Shown here: in pieces, positions 56,201 to 64,000 of the stretch
Layout: every line of letters starts with the position of its first letter
Numbering within the stretch: position 1 is the stretch's first letter
Assembly: GCF_016808335.1 (NCBI RefSeq)
Contig: NC_053146.1
Coordinates: 4,007,015-4,071,014 of the forward strand
From: Panicum virgatum
Lineage: Eukaryota > Streptophyta > Magnoliopsida > Poales > Poaceae
Length of the DNA stretch: 64,000 bases
Direction: 5' to 3'
The notes under the pieces: generated by a model
Told to the model about the DNA's origin: nothing
What the model saw: the letters and a program-made list of their open reading frames with translations, nothing else
Databases searched by the model: none
Made by a program: the position numbers and the translations under genes

Positions 56201-57750
56201 GACCAAACATAAACTCAATAAATAATCACTATTATGTGCTTGTACGTTGATTCAACCACCATGACAGATTATTCATATACCGACATACAGGAATGAAGAG
56301 TAAAAAAGAATAGCCATCAAGTTTATCTCATTTTTTACATCTATTGTAGCTTTTTCATGAGAATTGTCAGGTAGTTTTTATTGTTCAATGTGAAAATACA
56401 AACCGCAAACAGAACCACAGAAAGGGTACAGAATACATAGGATTCTTACCTCCCAGTATATCCATGCAGCAACTTTGTGTGGCATAAGCCAGAAGAAAGT
56501 TGCCAGCCTCAAGGAATTACTTGTGTGTCCAACTAATTTGGCATGCAAAGCTGCAGTGAAATAGTTCCCAAGTGTTGGATGCTGAACTGATATGACAACA
56601 TATAGGCTATCCCCAGGGGCATCAACATGAATACTCCAGTTGCCGAGCATATCCTACAACTCATGCCAACAAAAAGAAACCCACTAAGAATATGCAACAG
56701 AGGTGAACATAGCACACATATTTCAGAATCGGAAACATTGATTATACGACCGCACCAAAGAATTTGCAATGAGCTCCCTCAAGCAAGTGAACTGAGCCAA
56801 GCAAAGTTTGACTTCAATAGGTCAATTCTATCAGTTTTGCCATAAAAGGGTTCCAGATACCACATTTTCTGAAATCTGAGTACGCAAGGTACATTCTTTT
56901 TGCTAGCAAAATTATTCTTAAGTGAGGTCATACCATAAAGGGGCTGACATGCAAGGGCTTCGCAACAAGATCAGAGTCCGGTTGGAAGGTAAACATCACC
57001 CTCTCGCCCCAGGGAGTGTTTGTGACCTGACACAAATATCGTGAGATTATGACAGTGCAAATAATTTACCATAACCCAATCAAGATGAATCATAAACACT
57101 AATTTCACCTCAGCAATGCACATCCTGAGTTCCCCATCTTGTCCCAGTCCCGCAGAATTGTAGCAGTAGTAAATGCTTAGCGGGTTCTGCTCGTACCCCA
57201 CGCTCTTGGGTATTGTCAGGAGACGCCTTCACCAAGGATAGAACAATGCGAATCAGCAGCCAAACATTTCACAAGAAAAGCTTCTTCTACATGAAACCGC
57301 TCTGCCTTTTGCAATCTCATAACAAATTGGAGATTTTTACAGCTCAATAATTGCTCCCCTTGGACTTTAGAGCACTAAAGGCGCGATTTTTACTAGAAAA
57401 TGAGCGAAATTTTCGCTCAGTAGCAGCAGTAGCCAGTAGGGAGGAGGGACTCACACGGGGCCGGAGGTGGAGGCGATGCGGCGCGCTTCGTCAGCGGAGA
57501 GGTGGTCTGGGAGCGGCAGGCTGTCGAGGTCGACGAGCGCGTAGCGCACGGGGTACTCGAAGGCGTGCGTCGCCGGGCGCCGGCGCGAGTGCCGGACACG
57601 GCCCTCGTACAGCCGGGCGGCGCCGTCGGCGGACCCACCGCGGGAGTCGTGTCTGTGCTGGAAGAGGACGCGGAGGAAGAGGAGGAGGGATTGGAAAGCG
57701 GAGGTGACGAGGGTAGCGGCCAAGGAGGCGAGCAGGTAGAGCGCCTCCAT
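53225..57750 (-). CDS. DUF1365-family protein
   Basis: Five exons splice in frame: 57750-57455, 57226-57109, 57026-56934, 56653-56450 and 53485-53225, giving 323 residues. The start MEALYLLASLAATLVT is hydrophobic and could be a signal anchor. Family signatures follow: LYEGRVRHSRRRPATHAFEYPVRYALVDLD in shape (residues about 45-75), SVGYEQNPLSIYYCYN, VTNTPWGERVMFTF, HVSPFMDMLGNWSIHV and the C-terminal KNVKFLDHPRY. In bacteria DUF1365 genes commonly neighbour FAD-dependent amine oxidases and cyclopropane fatty-acid synthases; the plant role is not known to me, and no such partners lie in this window. Exons are intact. The last intron is 2964 bp and contains a retroposon. Confidence 0.9.
54542..56163 (+). 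mobile_element. retroposon with A-rich tail in the DUF1365 intron
   Basis: Flanked by an exact 15-bp direct repeat AAACTTTCTCAAGAT (54527-54541 and 56164-56178) with an A-run just before the right copy. A target duplication of this length and an A tail are typical of LINE-mediated insertion. The 1.6 kb body is GC-rich at the 5' end, has no reverse-transcriptase ORF, and ends AATGAAATCAGGTGGGG, a C run, GTTGACCCTCAAAAAA. Either a non-autonomous LINE relative or a processed transcript of unknown source. Confidence 0.8.
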
Positions 57751-58361
57751 GGCTGCTGGCCTGCTGCTCCGCTTCCTGAAACTGGCCTTGCTATGACAGA
57801 GTTTCACTTTGGAGACTGGTACCTTTCTATTTTTCTAATTCTAATTGAATGATTTATTCAAAAAAATCTAATTGAATGAATTATTTATTTTTGCGTTCAG
57901 AAAAATCTTCGTTTTTTGTACAACAGAAAGAACAATCTCCGTGGCTACCATTACTTTTCTCAAAATTCCTTAACAGCATGAACCAAATTACCGATTGGCA
58001 AATTATTGCAGTGGAAGTAGTAGGTGGTAGCTAATCCGTCAAGATATCCTGTCTGACTTGATGCTCGCCACAGACCACAAGAGGCCATTGCATTAGAGTT
58101 TTGTACTGTTTCTGGTTCTTGGATGGCTACACTCCACGTCTCCAACTGCATCTGTGGTCATGCCACTCATGTGGATAACAGGATAAGCACCTTTTTCAGA
58201 TAGAAAAAAATAGCAAAAGCATGATAATCCAATCTCAGCTCCCCTTTTGACCCTTGGAGAAGTAGCACAATTGACCTTTATCCGGTTATAAAAGGCATCC
58301 AAATAGAAATAGATACCCAAGGAAAAATCTGCAATTGCAAACTTTCCATAAATCGTTGCCA
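57751..58361 (-). promoter_or_regulatory. upstream region of the DUF1365 gene
   Basis: AT-rich 5' flank between the DUF1365 start codon and a Helitron end at 58362. No distinct TATA box chosen; no other gene seen. Confidence 0.35.
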
Positions 58362-58385
58362 CTAGAAATGGTCGCGGCATTGCCG
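58362..58385 (-). mobile_element. Helitron 3' terminus (minus strand)
   Basis: On the minus strand: the perfect hairpin CGCGGCA-A-TGCCGCG, then ACCATTTCTAG, followed by host T. Hairpin about 10 nt before CTAG is the textbook Helitron 3' end. The element extends to the right, over the gene fragments at 59.1-62.8 kb; its 5' end is not found and may lie beyond the window. Confidence 0.6.
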
Positions 58386-59067
58386 CGTATGACCAGTATG
58401 TGGACTATATTTTGCACGTATGTTTGTAGTTGATGCGAACTTTAATTCGTGCATATAATATTTATTGTTTCAGATTTTCAGACTGCTCTCATCATTTGTA
58501 ATCTTTTATGTTTACTGATTGCATGATTTCTGATAGGGCAACTTCAGGTGTTACAACCATACTTGGTATATTTAGGAGTATTCACAAAGCATGATTCTCC
58601 ATGGTGTCATCATTCAGAGTAGACCACAAAATCCTACTTCAAGCAGAGTGTTTCAGAAATGTTAACCATATGTATGATGGAATAGATCAAATGGTTGAAA
58701 TACAGAAATATTATATTTGTGATAGGATTCATTGCAAGGAAAAAATGTTGATACCATATACGAAAATGAGACAAATCAAGTTTTGTAAACTAATTTCAAT
58801 TGTAGAAATATCTCCTGAATGCTTGTATCTTGACAAATATGTCCACGATATATCTTGGTGACATACGTCCAATATAATTAATAAGATAAATAGCATGATC
58901 TACATATGATTGATCATTGCTATTTTTATGGCATATTCTACTTGTATCCATCACCCATCAAATTCAAATGTGAAATCGACCTTACAAAGTGGAACTTTCA
59001 TGATCGAACTATTGTTTCTCAGTATAACCATATCTCATAAAATGGCGTGAAAGACCAACTCTAAAGT
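58386..59067. other. AT-rich filler, no gene
   Basis: No ORF of recognisable content between the Helitron end and the RIT1-like fragment. Confidence 0.4.
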
Positions 59068-59806
59068 TCAAACCAATAGAAACTCCATGCATACAAGCAA
59101 TGAATCATAGACCTGTTTCAAGTTTCCTCTAGATGGCTGTGCATTTACTGCAAATTTGCAAATGAATATATACCAGCCTCTTCGTCATCTCCAATCTTGC
59201 GATGTCTCTTTTCATGAAAGAATGGACACAGTCAAAGCATCCTCGGAAGAAACAATTAATTCATGATGTAACCACGCATGACATACTAAATTGCATACGC
59301 AGGAATTAATAATTTTTTGTATGAATGCAAATTAACAAGAGACTAAAATCTTTGTTGTACCATTTTTGCAAGAGAAGCAAAATCATATCTGCTGCAATCT
59401 TTGTAATCAAGGTTAGACTTACCGTTATCATCGAACAACAATGTCACTATTGCCAAGGAAACACAAATAATTATATCTTCTCCTGAAGGGGACCAAAACA
59501 ACAAATTAGAGCTCAATTAATTGAACAAACAAATGCAAGAAAGCATATGCCATTCTGATCCGTAGTGCAAGAAAGTCAGATGAGACAACCCTTTTTTTTG
59601 GGGGGAGGGGGGCGGGGGTGGACTCTGTTAACTTACCATTTTGACAGCATACAAGTATAATTTTATTTCCAGCGAGCAAATTCCTCTTAGCAAAGTCAAT
59701 TGCCTTTGAAAGATTTTTCATTGACTGAAAATCGGTCATCCTTTGAGCCCTATCATCATTACCAGCATGAAGTAAACAAATATTAGAAAATCTTATATAA
59801 AGGAAA
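59068..59806 (-). pseudogene. RIT1-like fragment (initiator tRNA 2'-O-ribosylphosphate transferase), broken
   Basis: Exon-like pieces on the minus strand, with fitting splice sites, match the C-terminal domain of plant RIT1 proteins: about 59800-59637 (KNLSKAIDFAKRNL, IILVCCQNG), 59482-59423 (GEDIIICVSLAIVTLLF) and 59241-59068 (ARLEMTKRL, then NAQPSRGNLKQVY). RIT1 marks initiator tRNA-Met to keep it out of elongation. The last exon is shifted by one base near 59165 between the RL and CKFAVNA parts. The N-terminal two-thirds of the gene is missing. It is therefore a fragment, probably carried by the Helitron ending at 58362. Confidence 0.75.
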
Positions 59807-60269
59807 AGCACATATAGAATGGTTTGATTACTACAATAGATAGCTCAAGGCAAGAATTTTCTGATGAATTAGAAGGTAACTTTGAGGTGATGTCACAGTT
59901 CAGTATGCAGTCCACACCAACTAAGGCATCTTCATCTAAACAAAAGTGCATAACGCAATAACTATCATAAATAGTGTGAGGAATGAAATATGAAGGATTC
60001 TAAGTGCAACTAAACAAAAGTACCTAACTTAGTTCTTTCCTTGGAAAATGTACTTAGTTTAGTTTGCCACATAAATAGCTGAAATACAGAATGATTCTAA
60101 GTAACCGAATGCGACACAATTACAAAGAATTGCAAATAATAATGTGATCCTTTATAATAGCAGCACGGTACACGACAAATATTTGACAACAAAAATGCCA
60201 TAGAAAACTTGCAGGAGTCCAATTAATCATTATACCTTGGAGAGTACATGATACTGCAAGGTTTGATGT

Positions 60270-60620
60270 TCCAATCTAGCAGAGAAGAGGACCATTATTG
60301 GGACATTATGCGTCTGTTGTACTGGTACTGGGATCCGAGTTCATAGGCCACATCTTCAACTTTGCCAAAGAATTTCTCCTTTGCCAACAGAGCTCCAAAC
60401 ATCATGTCGTCACTGGAGCATTTTGTCGAGCACCTTGCAGGCAGCAATTATGGCTTGATGTGAGCTGCAGTTAGAATCAGAAAATGGACAAATCTTAGTC
60501 AAGACTGTGAAGTTGGGGATCAAGGGGGCATGGAGTAGCCCCGTCACTCCCATGGGCCAGGTATGGCCGCTGCTCGCTGCTGCTTCGGCCAGGCATGGCA
60601 CAACCATGATGGAGGGAAGG
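60270..60620 (-). other. coding-like fragment of unknown origin
   Basis: Minus-strand frames contain SSHQAIIAACKVLDKML and, shifted by one frame, DDMMFGALLAKEKFFGKVED and YELGSQYQYNRRIM. They look protein-like and change frame near 60415, but I do not recognise a family. Possibly a third captured gene piece. 60.65-61.05 kb is GC-rich filler without assignment. Confidence 0.25.
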
Positions 60621-61056
60621 AGATGGCCGAGTGTTGGAAAAAGGTCTTAATAAAATGCAAGGCAGCAGTGCGCAGGCCCATGCACGCAGTTGGGGGCGAC
60701 GGAGCGCCGGCCGTCGTGCACAGGCAGCAATGACGGCGGCATCGCACAGCTCCGCAGGCAGCCGCGGTTTCCCATCTCCTCTCTGATCGCGCGAGGCGGT
60801 CCCTGCTTAGTTCGTAGCTGGTACTCTTTGGCAGGCAGCGCCGAACTCCAGCGGCGGCGCGGCGGAGCGGGCAGCACAGGCATCCAGCGTGCTAGCTGCC
60901 TTCAGGCTACGAGGCCGTCGGCATGCCAGGCTGTAGTGGCGACGCGGAGGCCTCGGCGGCGCCCAACTAAAATAACGGCTCACCGTGCGGCCGTCACCGC
61001 AGCCAGCGGCGCTCGGGTTGAATCGTATCATAAAAATACGAAAGTCAGACAACAAC

Positions 61057-62841
61057 CGCTGTAGTTTGAGACTCCAACAGCTTTCACAAGACCTTGCTCA
61101 ACAGCATCTCCAAGGCCATCCAGGTAACCTAAACCATGTAAGAACAGTGAGATTGACGTCCTAAAGAGGGTTACATATTTATGTGGTAAGCCTCGTTGTG
61201 GATACCTTCATTGCCCCATATCCCTGGCCTGAAAAGGAAATGCGAAGAGTGGCTAAGTTAGTCAATGGAGTCAACAGGGGAGGAAAACAAAGTCGATTGA
61301 AAGGATGATGAGCCAACCAATGAAGTTGGTAGAGCTCAACTGAAGACACGCCAAGGCGATCCAATGAGGCCTTCAGTGCACAGATGACACTTCCACGGCC
61401 AAACCTCCATGGAAGAGCTGCAAACTTTGTTGCGATGGCCACTTCGACTTGTTCCTTTTGTTGCCTTTCCTTAATGAATCTGATGGAAAGAGATGGTTTC
61501 AGAACAGATATAGTTTAAAGTTTAAATTTAGGGTATGCACTGGTTGGATGACAAAACGTGAACCATTTTGGTTCTTACCCCAGCTCCGTATACTTCAGCA
61601 GTATCAAAGAAAGTTATTCCACAATCGATGCTCGCATCAAATGCTCCTTTTGCTGCCTTCAGTTTCCTATCTGCCATTTTTCAGAGACTTTATCATCGTG
61701 TTGAAGTTTGCCGTTAAAAAAAAAGTCCAAGGATAACAATTCCCATGTTTTACAACGAGAGGCGTGCAACAGTTCTGACAGTGGAAGGTTAGTCAATTTC
61801 ATTAACCATTTCAGACTCAGTCAGATATTTTATATAGGTTGGTTACAGTTGGAGGCAAAATATATGAGAGTTAGTTACAGAGAGCAAAAGCGCCGGGCAA
61901 AATATATGATAGTGGAGATAAAGTCTCCCAGAGCATATACTGGATAGGACTCATTGCAGAGCTAAAATCCGATAAACGCCTTATACGGTTTCTAATGGTC
62001 AAAGTAACAGGCACCTCATGTGAATGTAAAAAGGATGACCATAATTTCAGGGCAACCAACGGCGACCATATGCTAGAAATCAGGAATTCAAGTACAGGAT
62101 CCTGGATCACACTTCTTGACCTCCAAGTGAGTGAACTATGAGCGAGGTTATTGGTCAGTATCCTAACATCAATAACACACACTTCTTTTATTTTTCTTTT
62201 TTTTAGGGGTCTTTTATTTTTCTGTCATAATCTTTATCGAATTTCACGGCAGTAGTAGCAACCATGACAAAAACGAATGGGGTTTCTTTTCCCCATTATG
62301 ATGCAAGACTCGTTGGCCCAGAGGCAAGGACTCATGAAGTTCATGCATGGTGGTGCTAATGTCAGAATTACGATGTCAAGCTCTGAATAGCGATGATGCC
62401 ATATGAACCTGGCGACGGCATAAACCAATTGAAAACATCGATCTACTAATGCTCGGTCCAACTTTTATCCTGAATGAGTATATCACCTGACGCCTTGGGA
62501 TCTTATAACAGAGTGGAACAGAGCAGAAATGGCTAGCAATCTGAATAGAAATGGGACTGCAGATTAATCCTGAATGAGAATCAAGAAGTGGCGAGGAGGA
62601 GAGAGCACGTACCCTCCCACTGGAACTCGTTCCAGTAGGTGGTGTCGCCCCAGGACCAGGCCCCGATGCCGACCTTGGTGACCGCGACGCCGGACCCGCC
62701 CAGCGCGACCTTGCCGTCCTCCTCCCTCGCCGCCGCCGGCGCGGCGTCCGACGCCACCGCGCGGGGCGAGCGGAACGCGCGGCGCCGCCGCCGCGCGAGG
62801 AGGGGCGGCAGGGCGCAGCCGGCGACCTGCAGGGCCATCAT
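61057..62841 (-). pseudogene. aldo/keto reductase 5' portion (plastid, At1g06690-like), incomplete
   Basis: Exons on the minus strand: 62841-62613 (an Arg/Ala-rich transit-peptide-like start, then [20 protein letters not shown]), 61670-61579 ([27 protein letters not shown]), 61479-61318 ([24 protein letters not shown]), 61228-61206 (23 nt, PGIWGNE) and 61128-61057 ([24 protein letters not shown]). The active-site Asp/Tyr (DTAEVY) and His (QLHW) of the family are present. A small exon expected between the second and third is absent, so the frames do not join, and everything after SNYS, including the NADPH-binding C-terminal half, is missing. The family normally has about 370 residues. Best read as a truncated, probably transposon-captured copy. 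Confidence 0.8.
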
Positions 62842-63870
62842 CGTATCGTCGGAGCAGCAGCTCGCTCGCTCGCTCGCTGCGCGCGCGGGCCCGCCGTGGA
62901 TAGTTTCTCTGGCGCGGGGGCCGTGCTGTGCTGCTGCGGTGCGGTGGTGGCGAGTGGTGCCGGGGAGGCGCGGGATTTGTTTGGCCAGGAGAGATGGGGG
63001 TCGGTGGCGGGCGTGGAGCCGCAGGTGGCCCCGCCGCCGCCGCCGCCGCGCGCGGCGGCCGGCCTGCACGGGCGAGGGCTGCCCGCGGCGCCGTGTTGCC
63101 GTGCGCCCTCTCCTGGCTCAGTCCCTCCCCACTCTCTCCCTCTCCTTCTCTCTCTCCCCTGGGCGCGGCCGGAGCTCTGGCTGGCAGGGGGCGAGGCCTC
63201 TGCCGAGCAGGGGCGCGGCGGCGGCCTCGAGCGGGGGCGCAGTGCGGCGGCGGTCCCGAGCGGGACCACGAAGGCGTGGCGGCGGCCATGAGCACGGATG
63301 CGTGCGGCGGGCGCGGCGGATCCGCCGGCGGCCGAGGTGGCGCACGCCGGCAGCTCGACTCGGCTTGTGGGGCGCGCGGCGCCGTTCGCCGCGGCCGAGG
63401 GCTACGCGCGATGCCGTGCTGGCCTACGCTCCTCTGCTCCCGCTGTCCCTCCTCTCTCTCTCCAGTGAGCTCGGGCTGGGGGCGGGCGAGGCCTCGAGGC
63501 GTTTGGCCGGCGGCGGGCGGCGGCCGGGTCGTGGGGTGCGCAGCGGTGGCCGGCAGAAGGTGTGGCGTGGACTGCGGGTTGATTTCAGAAAACTTTAGGG
63601 GCTTATTCGAAAACAAATTTGAGAGAGGGGAGTGGACGGCGGGTTGTATTTCGAGAAAGTTCGAGGAGTTTTATGCAAAATGGCTGGAAAACGCGAGATC
63701 CGGACCGCTCGCGCGCCCGATCGGACGGTCGGGAAAAGTTGGCGACGTGGCCTGCTTCTCAGGCCTGGGAATTGGCCGCGAATCGTAGGGTAAGATGGGT
63801 GATGAAGCAATGCAAGGTACAGAGACAGAACTAAAGCCATCATACTTGCTGAGTTCAGGAGGGCAGAATA
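62842..63870. other. GC-rich region upstream of the reductase fragment
   Basis: Very GC-rich with runs of gccgcc/ctcgctcg; long ORFs on both strands are caused by composition. Could be the original promoter and leader of the reductase gene or captured filler. No gene supported. Confidence 0.4.
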
Positions 63871-63879
63871 TTAGCTATG

Positions 63880-64000
63880 GCTGTGTTTAGATCCGTAAAA
63901 TAGTGGTAAAAAATGTTACATCGGACACTGTGGCACACTGTACTATTTTTCGTTTGTTTGTAATAATTGTTGTCCTACTATGACCTAACTAGGCTCAAAA
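63880..64000. mobile_element. start of a probable MITE, cut by the window end
   Basis: GGCTGTGTTTAGATCC followed by ACATCGGACACTGTGGCACA resembles the ends of a common grass MITE family. The second end is outside the window. Confidence 0.3.

Noticed and set aside
62639..63788. Plus-strand ORFs of 286 and 319 residues and a 350-residue minus-strand ORF
   Set aside because: Low-complexity Arg/Ala/Pro composition in a GC-rich promoter-like region; the minus ORF merely runs into the reductase exon from upstream.

Overview
The window looks like nuclear DNA of a grass. Exons are GC-rich with GT-AG introns, several families of hAT, CACTA, Helitron and copia transposons are nested in one another, and three single-copy genes (PEX13, a glycolate oxidase, a TIFY5-type JAZ) sit in an order I recall from rice chromosome 7. 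I cannot name the species; subterminal repeats such as TTAGTGCCGGC and the GGTTTAACCGG motifs suggest a panicoid-type genome, but this is inference.

Layout. 1-8178: a Ty1/copia (SIRE/Maximus-type) retrotransposon on the minus strand with gag, pol, primer-binding site and 5' LTR; its 3' LTR lies outside the window. 8179-8824: the surviving end of a CACTA element. 8.8-19.7 kb: mostly non-coding DNA with small inverted-repeat elements, Helitron ends, one possible small membrane-protein gene (10.7-13.5 kb) and a few exon-like scraps. 19.9-20.6 kb: an intact single-exon tau-class glutathione S-transferase gene with unusual active-site residues. 21.6-26.2 kb: a CACTA relic split by a 1.05 kb hAT element, a small hAT MITE and a Helitron end. 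26.3-36.8 kb: the conserved gene block, consisting of a small unknown coiled-coil gene divergent from PEX13, then PEX13, then glycolate oxidase, then a convergent JAZ repressor gene.

37,725-49,118 is a complete 11.4 kb CACTA transposon with matching termini, a 3-bp target duplication (AAT), an uninterrupted TNP2 transposase ORF and a second, six-exon gene that I could splice through to a stop; it ends in a Ulp1-type (C48) cysteine-protease domain with its His/Asp/Gln/Cys residues in place. A third block of subterminal repeats, made of near-perfect palindromes, sits between the two genes. This may be an autonomous element and is the most notable object here.

49.1-64 kb: intergenic repeats, a five-exon DUF1365 gene (53,225-57,750) with a 1.6 kb retroposon in its last intron, then a Helitron 3' end at 58,362 followed by same-strand broken pieces of unrelated genes (a RIT1-type tRNA-modifying enzyme and a plastid aldo/keto reductase), as expected of gene capture.

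Functionally, PEX13 builds the peroxisomal import docking site and the adjacent glycolate oxidase carries a C-terminal SRL peroxisomal signal, so neighbouring genes contribute to the same organelle; the JAZ gene is a jasmonate-pathway repressor with G-boxes upstream. The remainder is dominated by selfish DNA.
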